From Diadema setosum (lineage: Eukaryota; Echinodermata; Echinoidea; Diadematoida; Diadematidae), in contig NC_092702.1 of NCBI RefSeq assembly GCF_964275005.1, positions 6,930,330 through 6,994,329 of the forward strand: 64,000 nucleotides of DNA, written 5' to 3'. The notes under the pieces were generated by a model that searched no databases, was not told where the DNA came from, and saw only the letters and a list, made by a program, of their open reading frames with translations. Below are positions 20,795-33,200 of the stretch, piece after piece (position 1 is the first letter of the stretch; each line of letters starts with the position of its first letter). The translations under genes and the position numbers were made by a program.

Positions 20795-22867
20795 TCACTT
20801 GAAACCAGTTGCCTGACCAGTGATGCGGAGTTCTGAGAGGGTTGTGCTACAGCACTCAGGACACCTCTCAACATCCATGAGGTGGATGGTGTTCGGGTGG
20901 CGAGGGCACTGGAGCCGGACCCGCCCTTCCAGCACCAGGCCACAGGAACAGCAGGCCACGTTGGTATGCTCCCTGTTGCAGATGCACCCCCTGGCATTCG
21001 GAAGAGCTTGCCGCTTGGTTGGAGTGAGGGTCATCCGGGATTCTTGAAGGGGATCATTGTTGTTTGTGAACTGAAATTAAAAATAACACATCTGTTCAAG
21101 TGGGTTTGGATTTACTTGTACAATGTATTTTATATTTCAAATTCCTGGAAGTTTCCCATATTTTTGTCAGAATTCTAAAAATAGCACACATCTGTTCAAG
21201 TGGGTTTGGATTTACTGGTATTTTGAATTTCAAATTCCTGGAAGTTCGCCATATTATTTTTTTTTTTTTCTGAATTCTACAGGGATTCATGACAACAAGA
21301 TTTAACCGCTCCTTAATTACCGAAGTTGGTAAGCATCATAATGGTGACAAAAAATGCTGTAATGCTCAATTACTGGTATTTAATGACACTCTTTGGTATA
21401 AGTTTTCAATTAATTTGCACCACTAATTATACATGCTCAGAATACCGATTTTAAGTCCTCTCGGAGGTGTACAGTGTACATTGCGTGCATTGACACGTGC
21501 GAGATTTTCCTGCCAAAACACTTGTTGTCATGGTACCAAGGTATATGTAGTTAATAAACCTCTTACATCTTTGAATACTGGTACTAATTTACTCATTTTT
21601 GTGCTAATCAAATGCCAATTAAGCCCTAAGATTGTAGCCCTTAATTCTTATTAGCACATGTTCGAATTGTCTGATGCATATCATTTTATTTGGCTGAAAA
21701 TATCAACTTTCAGCTGTAAATGTACAGATATAGCTTTCCTGTGATTCCTCCATTGCAAGAACATTAGAACACTGTACTTCAAGAGGAATCCCACACATTT
21801 TACAATAAATTTAAGTACAAATACTACTTATGATTAATACAATTTTGTTCGACATACACAATATGATGACCAACATGCCCATGCCATGGAACATTGACCA
21901 ATATGAGTGTTCTATTTTGGTGAATCAATGTTTGACATCTTAGCATACAGTGTAAATCTGTGGTAGTGAATAGTCAAGCCATGGAGGTAGAATTACTAGA
22001 AAACTGTACCTCCATGGTCAAACCATGGCAAGGTGAAGAAGCTCCTCACAGTACAAATCAGATGCCTCCAAGAAAGACCAAGAAAATTTACAATTATTGT
22101 GGATGCAAGAAGACCAAATAAAATGTAGGTTGCCTAGGCCTAATTTCCATTCCAACTACTACATTGTACATTGTAGTATCAGTGCAGTGCCTGTGGAACC
22201 TTATCCTCGTATTGTTCAGATAGAGATTTTAGCTTCCACACACAATACACTTATACAGAATTCGCCATTCTTTTTGTAACACACTTGATGAGTCTAGTTC
22301 AAGTTGCAGATATTGTGCAAAACAAGGCGATTTTGCAGGTCCCGTTTCTTTCACAAGAATACATTACATCTCACTTATTTTAGACCACTCTAGGCTCTAG
22401 GCCTATTGTCTTTTTCTGACCTCGATACAAGATACCCTAAAAGGGAATGGTTCCACGCAGCTATAGTTTGAATGAGGTTCTCCTGTCGTGTAACTAGGCC
22501 TATCCCCAAACTTTCAAGTTTCTTCAAATCAACGAGTGCAAGAGTGCGTCACAATTGGAATTGTTACAGTAATCTTTGAATTGAGGGATGAACGTCAATA
22601 AAAGGCGACACACAGCGTGGCATAAGACTTTGATTACAAACTCAACATGCCAAAACTTACTGGTGGGGACACTTCCATTGGCGAGCGCGAGCGAATGTCC
22701 ATCTCAGATTTCGTCGTCACCTGAGCCTGAGGTGTATTGGTATGAGGATGATGAGTCCGAGCTTTTGATGTCATGTTCATCCGAGTTTCTGCGAAATCCC
22801 GGATTCCGCCAAGGGGGTTCAAGTTGAAACCTCTAGGAGAGGAGAATCTCCCGCTGTAATTTGCCAT
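20795..22867 (-). CDS. Conserved-looking Cys-rich protein, function unknown (2 exons)
   Basis: Exon 1 is 22867-22661 (69 codons, donor GTAAGT) and exon 2 is 21070-20795 (acceptor TTTCAG, stop TGA), phase 0, giving 160 aa. I do not recognise the family. Residues 1-69 are polar and basic, rich in Ser, Thr, Pro and His, with an N-terminus MANYSGRFSSPRGFNLNP that reads like a conserved motif. Residues 98-143 form a compact Cys/His cluster: C98, C100, C109, C110, C112, C124, H127, C139, C142 and C143, with CPRHP and CPEC pairs typical of zinc ribbons. There is no signal peptide or membrane segment, so an intracellular zinc-binding protein is likely. The exon sequence is GC-richer than its surroundings, and the two exons join in frame without a stop. 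The tract just before exon 2 contains a tandem duplication. Existence of the gene is well supported; its role is not. Confidence 0.8.
21086..21276. repeat. Tandem duplication of about 95 bp before exon 2 of the Cys-rich gene
   Basis: ACACATCTGTTCAAGTGGGT to ATTCCTGGAAGTT.CCATAT occurs at 21086-21180 and 21185-21276. On the gene's strand it ends about 15 bp before the exon 2 acceptor, so it occupies the usual branch-point zone. Confidence 0.85.
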
Positions 22868-24722
22868 TTTCCGTCGTTTTTGAACGATTACTAAGTATCT
22901 TCTTTCTTCTAGACTCTAGATTGACTGAGAACTTGGCTCAAATGACAGGCTTTTTGTGCCAGCAGATCAACAATTGCACTACTACAAGTTGGTCAGCTAT
23001 GCGCTAATACACGACGTTACGATGTATACGGTACCGGTATCAAAATGTTTGGCCCCAAATGTTTTGAGCCGCGCGCGTACAATCACCATACAAAAACAAT
23101 ACGCACGTGCAAGCGTGTTTCATCATGAATGGGTCACGCTGTTGCACCCGTAACAAAACCACCACCGCCCATTCGGTTTCACTTTATTCATTATATCCCT
23201 GTTTGCTAGTAAATCCCCTGCTTCACATCACCCCGGCCTCTTTATTGGCGGTACACATTGCATGGATCTCAACAAAGGGCTTACCGCGGGAGCGGTGCTG
23301 TAAATGAGCTAACTATGAAAAGCGGTAAACATTAAAAGCAAAACGGAAAACAATACCTTTGCTTTCCTCTATTCATAAGCTACAAAACATTGTATGCAAG
23401 TTACTGAGTAATTCCCTCTTTTTCACACAAACACACTTCGGACACACACTCACATCTCATCTAGGCTATTGTTTAAAACTTGACTTCACACCTGTGAAAC
23501 ATAAAGAGAGAGATTATGATAGGGGAGGAGGAGGAAGAGCAAGTGAGACGCATGCCTCAAATGTGTGGGAAGTTTTGGTTTGTTTCATATGGTTTGGGGA
23601 ATGAGATTGTATTTTGAATGTTTAAACAATGTATATATGCACACACAGAGCAATTCATTTTTACAAAAATTATGTTCGAGATATTTTATGCCGATAGCTG
23701 CGTGTGTGTGTGACCCTTGGGATACATCATGAAATGTCAATATATGTTGTAATTCATGTACATCCCAAAACATGTACAACATTAACACCAGCAGTCTCAA
23801 TTCCTGATTAACACTTATTGACTAACACTCTTTCATATATCCCTTATCTGCCTTAATTCTCACAGGCAAACTTATCTCTAACACAATATGCATGTGCACA
23901 CATTGATTCACACTTCTACATATAATCACACAGATACCACACTCTCCACATTCAGAACAGTTAGGGATTTTTGCATACAAGGAAATCGTGAACTACTGGA
24001 AGTTATAACACTTGGGATACATGAAGGAGAGAGAGAGAAACAGAGAAGTAGTTTTGACACAGTTCTATACTCTTTAATAACTCATGAAAAATATAATACA
24101 TGATGTATACACCTCTGGCAAGACATCAACCATGTGGCAGTGTGTAAACTTATGCCACTTCAATCACTTCACACATCGTTACATACAATGAATTGTACCT
24201 GCATACCAAAGCTGAAATAAGAGAGAGATAGGCATAATTTCATTGTCCCTGGAAGACTGGAGTTAAGATTATCCCATCAAGGTTGCCTCTCTTGAGTTCC
24301 TTTCAAGATGTTTGTGACTACACTGTACTGTTTTTATGGAAGGATATGTATAGGGGGGTTCAAAGGAAACCAAAGCCCAAATGTATGTGAAAACAGCAAT
24401 GCTAGTAAAACACATCAGTGAAAGTTTGAGTAAAATCAGACAATCCATTCAAAAGTTATGAATTTTTATAAAGTTTTGGTGCCGTCATCGCTGGATCAGG
24501 AGACTACTACACTTCATGACATCATTATGAACAACAGTACAAAGAAAGTATGAGAAAAAATGCACAAGACTTTATTTTCGTGAGAAGTAAACATTCTATC
24601 AACTTGTTAATGACATATGTTAGGGTAATATTATTCACCCTGCTTTCTGAAAGAGGGAAGCCAAGTGCTCATTCATTATGCCAGAAAAATGAAAATGTTG
24701 AATTTTCTGTATATTTGTCCTA

Positions 24723-24753
<31 letters not shown>

Positions 24754-24799
24754 TTCTTCCATGGCTGCTTTTACTTGACAATTGTGGCTTTGGTTTCCT
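22868..24799. other. Region upstream of the Cys-rich gene
   Basis: Contains the presumed promoter of the minus-strand gene, with CG-containing sequence to about 23320. Beyond that the DNA is AT-rich with a CA run and nothing recognisable. The minus-strand segment beyond 23320 is too far to assign. Confidence 0.4.
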
Positions 24800-24892
24800 T
24801 TAACCTGTTGAGGACAAGTCCCGAGTATACTTGGGCAGGTGTCTGTGGGAAATGAGTGTTGTAGCAAAATCAGCCCGTCCTCAACGGGTTAA
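24800..24892 (+). mobile_element. 93-bp MITE family, copy 1
   Basis: Begins TTAACCTGTTGAGGAC and ends GTCCTCAACGGGTTAA, a nearly perfect terminal inverted repeat with TTAA borders. The core GGCAGGTGTCTGTGGGAAAT and GTTGTAGCAAAATCAG is shared with copies at 29693-29785, 30275-30370 and 36508-36602. Confidence 0.9.
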
Positions 24893-25544
24893 GAGGGCTG
24901 AGTTTTCACATTATTACATGCGGCCATTGGGGAAGCAACTAAAATGCTTTACATTACGCAACCATCGGGCTGGCGGCTGTAAGTCACTTCTGAAGAGCAT
25001 TGTCTACAAAGTTCACTTTCATTGTCATAACAGACCAGAATCACAGACCTAAAGACTGAGAGTCTATGAACTACACAGCAGCTCCTAAAAGTAATTGGTA
25101 AAATATGGCATTGTAAATAATCATGTCAGTGATTTTCATTTTCTTCTCATGAAAAAGAGAATTAAAAAACTTGAGTGTCAAACAATTACTTTCAAGTCAT
25201 GATATTACTGGAAGTCATAGATATTAATACTTCATCGGCTTAATTGCAGTGTTCTTAATTTGGCAGCTTCATAAACTAAATGCCTACATGGCAAATCACT
25301 TCTCGCCTTAAAATACTGTATGCCTATAACACAAGACTTCAGTGATCTCTATTACAGTGAAGATATGGATCTTGAAATGCTTAGAAAATAATATTCACAT
25401 GACATCAATGGATACTGCAGGGCACTAGACATTTTGTGGCAGTTAAAACCTTCTTGGCAGGGTATGCAGCAATAAAACAAATCCTCTTCACACAAAAAAA
25501 GAAAAAAAAAAGATAAGTTTCGCAAAACAGAACAACAATTATAA

Positions 25545-26046
25545 CTAGAGAAGCACTCTGAGAGCGCAGACCTCCGCCAAGCATGCAGCCCATTTCCACC
25601 CGCACTGATCTTGTTCTTCCATAGAGATCAGTGATTTCCACCCATACATACTGCATTGTGTGCTGAAAGCCGCCCGATTTCCCAATATAGAAGCCTTTGG
25701 TACGTCACAAACCCTCAGCTGCACCGCGCGCCTCGCCCTAGCAGAAACTAGAGCACGCACTTTAGTGCGCCCATGCAAACCTCAAATACGCGCAGCCTGA
25801 ATTCCAAAGTTCATTGATCCTCCCTGCAAAAATATCAAAAATCCTTCATAAATTCCCCCAAAATTCTCGGATCACTACCAAAAGTTAATCGTTTGTTACT
25901 TGTGTCATTCTCAACCTTTCCTGCAAGTTTCATCCCAATCCGTTATTTTGCACACAGACAAACGAACGAACAAACGAACGAATTAACGAACTAACAAACA
26001 AACCAATGATAACGAAAACATAACCTCCCCCCTTGGCGGAGGTAAT
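25545..26046. mobile_element. SINE- or MITE-like repeat with ACCTCCGCCAAG palindromic ends
   Basis: GAGCGCAGACCTCCGCCAAG near the left is answered by CTTGGCGGAGGTAA at the right. The right part has TTTCATCCCAATCCGTTATT, a CAAACGAACGAA-rich tract and ACGAAAACATAACCTCC, a phrase shared by a widespread repeat of marine animals. About 500 bp. The class (SINE or TIR element) is uncertain. Confidence 0.65.
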
Positions 26047-26755
26047 GATCAAAAGTGTAAAATATAAAGCAGTTTCAAAAGAGGCACATGAGCAGCTTTC
26101 AATCACATTGAGATGTGTTATGTCTCACATCCAAACATTACATTATGCAATATGTTGTCTGGAATTTGAGAAACAAGGTGAACACACACCATGAGATAAA
26201 GCCACTTATTATCATTTAGAAGTGCAATTCTTTCTAATGTCTACCATGATATTATATATCTAACATATTATGTATGTTTTGATGCGAATAAAAGAGTGCA
26301 AGGGCCATTTATCTCAATGGTGGAATGTCTAAAGATTGTGACACCAAATTTCAGTTTTGTTATTAATTCAGGTGACTCTCAATGGATGTACACAAAATAC
26401 TATACCCTTGTGACATACAGAAATTGACATAAATGTAGATACATTGCAGATACGTAATTAGATTGTTGCCTAACAATGACATCTGTCTCGAACCAGTTTC
26501 ACACACAGGAGATACGACCCATAAAACTGTGTGTTTTGAAAACCTTATCTTTCCAAACATACACAGTTTAATATACAACTTCTTTCCCTTTTTTTATCAC
26601 AGATGTTTACAAAGTTGTGAACAATGTGTATTATCTTAACCTTGAAGGCTAAATATCTGCTATCAAATGATTTCATATCTATATAATATATATACACATA
26701 CAAATGTATACAGGGGAGACAGAAAGACAGAGCAGGGAAAAGAAAAAGAGACAGA

Positions 26756-26791
26756 GAGAGAGAGAGAGAGAGACACACACACACACACACA
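26756..26791. repeat. GA/CA compound microsatellite
   Basis: GA run of eight or so units followed directly by nine CA units. Located between the Cys-rich gene and HOGA1. Confidence 0.9.
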
Positions 26792-26890
26792 GAGAATGTC
26801 ATCCACTCTTTATGTTCAAGTTCATATTGTCCATACACAGTAGAATATCCAGCACACATTCTTTCACAATACCTGTACAAACAATTTGAT

Positions 26891-27120
26891 TACAGTATAT
26901 GCCAAATATTTCATGAAGATTTATTTTTGCAAATTTCGCAAGTAAAGAGCTATTCCTGAATTTAAAGACACGCAAAAATATTGACGCTTATCCAAATTTG
27001 AATGTGATGTGCACATATACAATTCTCTGTTTCCTATTGTACTCCATGATCGTGAATTCAACCACTAGCAAAATCATTGGGAAGTCCCGATTTGCAAAAA
27101 TTTAGGCTCATACAATATAG
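26891..27120. mobile_element. Repeat starting TACAGTATATGCCAAATATT
   Basis: The order TTTTTGCAAATTTCGCAAGT, AAGAGCTATTC and CACGCAAAAATATTGACGCT matches a common invertebrate interspersed repeat in which many CA positions were once CG. It lies just downstream of HOGA1 and may overlap its 3' UTR. Confidence 0.55.
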
Positions 27121-27274
27121 AGTATGCATAAAGAGACATACAGTACCAAGATGTCATCATGAAAAGATGAAATGATGCACCAAAAATGGCCGGCAGTTTG
27201 GCAAAACTAAACCCCATCCTCTTCTAATGATTCAAACACAGGGAGAGAGTGGTGGGTGGGGGACCTCATCATGC

Positions 27275-30200
27275 CTAAGGGATGAAGCCATTGTCAGTGA
27301 AGTCTTTCTTCATCGCCGCGGTAACATCCTCTGAGAGGGGCACAAGTGGTGAGCGGGTGGGGCCACCATAGAATCCAAACCAGTCCATGGCAGTCTTCAG
27401 GCCGGGGATGCCATATTTCCTTGTCACCTACAAGATGGAAGAAGACATGGAATGAAGATATTTGGTAACACTTATTTCTACATGACAGAAAAACACTGCT
27501 GGTGATGATGACAACAGCATGTTCCTTATCTTTCATATTCGAGATGAAATTATGATAATAATGCTCATTTGATAAAACAGCAATAATGATACATGCAATA
27601 GTAAGGAGGAGAAGAAGAATTACACAGCAAATGAAAATGAGACTATTAAAAAGATATGTCTCGACAAGCAGACAAAAGGCACTGTTGTCAAATTTCATGC
27701 TTCATGCCAGCACAAAGCCTACATCACATACTAGCATATTCTGAGGACAATTCTGCCGTCTTTAATACTATGTACAACAATCTTTACAGAATCGGACTAG
27801 CAGGACAAATGTCTAACCAATTCAGCTGAGGATCTTTGTCACACATAGAGGAAAAATGCATCTAGCAATATCAGTATTTCATCTGCTCTCACATTTCTGT
27901 TTATAGTTCAGAGAAACCATAACTACAAAAGCCTCTCACTAAGCAATCTCAAAATCCTAAATGTTTTCAAATGACTTTGGGCAAAGTGGACTGGATAAAA
28001 CCCAACTACAATTCTCAACGGATACCCTTCATTGAATCTGAAACATTACATCTTTATCTTCAAATGTGCAGAGGACACATGTTATATAAAGGTGATGTAG
28101 TGACACAGAAAACATGTATGACAGTCTATCTCTCAAATACAGCTACAGCAAATGATTGATTTGTCAAACCAATCCTCCCACATTTCTCCGACAGCCTTCA
28201 ATCCCCCCAAACAAGATTCTTTTTAAAATTCACAAGTCAGCCAGCATTCATAAAATTAATAATATGTGAAATTATTGTCTCCTATAACACTGCAACGCAA
28301 ATGCGTCACATATCATTTCCAAGGAGTTTAAATTGCTACAAACTTTTCTGTTGAAAAGGGATGATAATTTCTTCTCATTAAATCTATGCAGTTCATAAAA
28401 CACGAATTCAATCATTCGCATAATTGTCTTGCACATCCCAGTTTGCGAAATATAGTGGCCAAACATGTGGCATATACAAAAATTCTTGCAAACACATCCT
28501 ACAGCTACTCCTGTGTGCCGAACACCAGTACAGATAATGTTGCTGGAGTTCAAAAGGCAGTGAACAAAAGCCTCTTTGAAGTTGTACGTGTGTGTGTGCA
28601 TGTGTGGGTGTGGGTATGTATGCGTGTGTATGTCTGCCTGTCTGTGTGTCTGTGTCTTTCAAAAACTAACATCAATCAACAAGCTTTTCCAAGGTCATAA
28701 TTTGCCAAAGTGTCTTCCACTTTCATGATTGTTTGCTGACGAGCAGACTACAAAAGGTGTTAAACAAAAGGATGGCAGACCAGAACCAGCCTGTCACTTC
28801 AATGGTCTTCTATGATAGGATTAATTTCTCTGGCACAAAACAAAATCTCTTTTGCCTGACCCCCCTCCCCCCCCCCCACCCTCATTAAAAAAAAGAAGAA
28901 GAAAAGGATGAGATGAGCGGTTCCCCATGGACAATGGTTTATCACTGTAGACTTTTTCTTTCAATTTGTGAGAGTGTGGACGTGAAACAGGTAAAGCGGT
29001 CAGCACCTCAATTATTATAATAAACCTTGCAAGCCACGCTTCTTCATTGTCACTGATATTCAATCTCATTTCACATATTTGATGGACAAAATCTGTCTAA
29101 TAAGAAGCAGGCCCGTCAAATTCCTTTCATGCACAACATGTCTGTCATAATGACGTCCTTCAAACACAAACTGATTATTTTTTCAAAAGGAATTGGATTT
29201 TTCATAGCATCCATGGTGTCATAATCCATATTCTTTCATCCTACAACAGATCACAAAAGATGGGGAAAAATACTACAATACCAGTACATGATTTACTGTT
29301 GAATCTTTCTCTATTGCAGTTCAAGTTTACCAGCAGATCTCCTAACAGTCTATATAATCATCTCAGTGAGTATATGAGGACGTTTCAGTAAGAAAAATCT
29401 GTTAAGCTCTTAATGCAGAAAGGGAAGCCTTTGTACGACATCAGTCATACAGACAAACCATTTACACATATCCGACATACAGAGAAACCATTTAAGCATA
29501 TCAGACTTCTTTATTTCATTTAAAAATATCTTATACCTGAAGATAAAAGGCTTATACCCTCTCATCATTCATGGGTTATTGCTACACAATTTGAATGATG
29601 TATATGGGACATTCTTGTTAATTTAAACCAAAATTTTAGTGAATATCTATGCACAAGTCAATAAAAAACAGAGTTGACACTGAATTTTATATTTAACCCG
29701 TTGAGGATGAGTCCCGAGTACACTCAGGCAGGTGTCTATGGGAAATACATGTTGTAGCAAAATCAGTCTATCCTCAACAGGTTAAGTGGTTGTGACCAAT
29801 ACCATCATTCTATAACAAGCAGATGAAACTTCTCGATCCATGACTTTCTGATCTTTATGTCAAATTTTGATGAATCTTCTGATAATGTTTCCATTGTTTG
29901 ATTATAAGATATGCTCTTTTTTACTGTAGTTACTATAATTTTTTCTTCTTAGCTGAAGTGGTTCAAGAGACAGAGTACAAATTCTCTTGCCGTAGCCTTT
30001 TAATTATTAGATACATATTGGTGATCCTTAAATTGGCAACATAGTAATCAAGACAGACAGTCCTGTTTCTCTCTAAAATTAACCAACTGTTGTGAAACTC
30101 TTTGCAATTTTGTGTGGAAAAATATACTTTTAACCAGTTCCATCTATCTTTCCATTTATCTTTTCTTATATACGACATGCACTGAAATTTAGAGGTGCCA

Positions 30201-33200
30201 AAAATAAGGAAGAAAAAAATCATCATTTTTTTCTTTCTTTGCTGCAAAATTTCCTAATGACCTACTAAACAGGTTTAAAACTTGTTGAGAACGAGTCCCT
30301 AGAATACTTGGACAAGTGCCTGTGGGAAATGCGTGTTGTAGCAAAATCAGTCCGTTCTCAACAGGTTTTATAGTGGATGGAGCGACTCACGCAGGCATTG
30401 GGAGCAATGAGGCGATGCTGAAGAGCCACTGCTTCTGCCATCTGCCCCGCCTTGAAGAGTTCATACACCTGGCAGGTCTCTCTTCCTAGCACATTGGCTA
30501 CAGCACACACACCACCAACTGCACCTGTGGTGGAAGGAGCAAGACAAATCAAGTGTTATCGCACCAGTGGCGGAGATCCAGGGGGGAGCACACCAGGCGC
30601 ACGCCCCTCCTATATTGTTTATTAAAGCAGAAATAAATAACAAGATAAAAATGAGGAGGGGTGCGTGCACCCCTCCCCCTTAATTTTGTAAAGGCACCCC
30701 TCTTTACAGAATTTATGGATCCGCCCCTGCACAGTCTACAAAACAAAACAAACCAAAACACAAACCGGCAAAAAAAAAAAGCCAAAATAAAACACAAAGC
30801 CTTCTGTTTACATGTGATCTTTCAGAAACATGTTCCACACATATCAAATACCATAATGTGTTTGTTTTTATGACTGAATGCAATATTAGATAACATTCCT
30901 TCTAGATACATGTACAGTATCTCACATGTGACCCTGCATCACAAAACCAAAAACCAGAAAGTCACTAGCAGAGCTGCCAACTTTTGTAAAAGCCTTTCAG
31001 TACTATGATGGCTGAAAATCAGTAATTTGCACCTTTTTTGAGTGAAAATCAGTAATCCTTAACAGTGTTATAGAATTTATCACAGACAATGATTTCTAAA
31101 ATCAGTAATTTGCTTGTAACCTTCAGTATTCTTGTCCACTTTCAGTAGAAATTACTGAAAATCAGTACTAGTTGGCAGCTCTGCACTAGGCATGGATTTT
31201 AGTTATTATCAATAGGGTGGATTCTGAAAGAGAAGGCTCTAAGCTTATTGTATTTAATTATGTATGAGTCAATACAAATTGACTTTCCTATAACCAATCT
31301 GAATAATGGAAAGAATGTACACACACTGGAAAAGTGTTAACTGAGAAAAGAGGCTTTGAAGTTTAGGGTCTATTCAAGTGTTCTATCTCACCAAGCTGTG
31401 CTCTTAATAGCAATGAAAAGGACAATAAACAGGATGTAAAACCACAGTCACAATCACATGTAAGGACTATCAGATTAAGCTGAAAATCTGCAAGCTCAAT
31501 TTATAGCACATTCCATTCATGACTACCGGTAATCCTAACTTTCACAGCAGTAGCATTATGTTTTCACATGTTATTTGAGTACATTAGCCATGGTGTGTAC
31601 AAACAGGTACCAATGGCACATGTACACAGTGTATGTACAGTGTACGTATCAAGAGTATTGCAATAAGCCAGTTTATGATAAGCTCATACTATGCACAATT
31701 CCAAAAAGCATACATGTATTTCATTTTTTTTTTTCTCTGATGGTTTGGTATTTCACTACTTTTCAAACCCAACTCCTCAATCTCACATACTGTTACATTG
31801 GGGTAGAGGTCAGGTTAACAAGAGCAACAACACACACACACACACACAAACAACAACAAACAAACAAACAAACAAACATAAAAACAGAACACAAGCACAC
31901 ACATGTGCAACAAAACTGCGATGCTATTTACAGTAGCCACTCACCAACAGTCAGGGCTGGCAAAAGGAAGCCGCCAGATCCAGCCAGGACCTGGAAGTCC
32001 TGTCCCTTGGTCTTATGGACCAGTAGACCAATCTTTGACACCTACAACAAACAAGATGGCAGATATCAACTGGTGGTTACATATATCCATTCCATGTTAC
32101 TGTTTATAACGAACACGTCACACCAAGACTTAAGTTGCAATGCATCAAGTTGCCTTACAATATTGTCGTCATGTACATTGTAGCAATGAAGCTTGAAGAA
32201 CTTCCTTCAAACACACTCTGTTATTTTTGTATTCACAATAAAGTTTTGTTATTTGTTAAGTACTGACCTTTGCTGCACAAGAAATTCAATAGATTTTGCC
32301 TCAGATACTAGTGTACCCCTTCAATACCAATGCGAATAAGACTTGATGGAATAATCTTTTTTTTTTTTTTAGAAATAACTTTGGAAAAGCAATTTTAAAA
32401 TGATGCAACTTTAACCCTTGGCCTTTGACCCCTGATTTCCATCAGACTTTGTCCAAAAGCCAATCAATGCACTGTTCAGAACACTCACACCATTAGTTAT
32501 GCACAAGGTTTACAGGTCCAATGACAATAAAGTAACAATCGACCCACTGCAGGTACCTGGTAAAAAGATAAAATAAAGTAAAAACATTTTTAAAAAAATT
32601 TACAAAAAAAAAATTGTGTCTGACATTTGACCTCTGATCTATGCTGAAATCAAACACTTTCAATGTCATGTCATAGTTTACACTGGCACCTTGAGTGATA
32701 ATGAGCACCTTGGCACCTTGAGCTGGCAGAAAATGTTCAATTTACTGTGAAACCAGATACAATGTACATTCACATATTCACCTTCACATATTACATATAT
32801 ATGTAATACACACAGTCAGAAAAAACATTTTATACCAAATGAAACAAAAACTAAAGTTCTTACAAATACATATTATTGTGTACATAATAGATGTTACAAA
32901 TCACATGGAAAACTGTTACTGACTAAATGAATCCTACAAAATCAGACAAATTTTCTAAAATGACAGGAACAACAACCCCAATGAGGTTCACGATTCCTTC
33001 CACGGTACATTGTGCTTACAATGTACATCCACTTCAATGAGCATACAACTTATACAATCAAAGTCTCTTTCATACCCGGTTGATTTGAAAGCATTCATGG
33101 CTGACAATGGCGTGAGTGTAACTCCACTTCCAATGCATCAGAGCTCCATGATGAGTCATTTTGGTTTGCTTAGAGCAACATGCACTTGTGCACAAATGAG

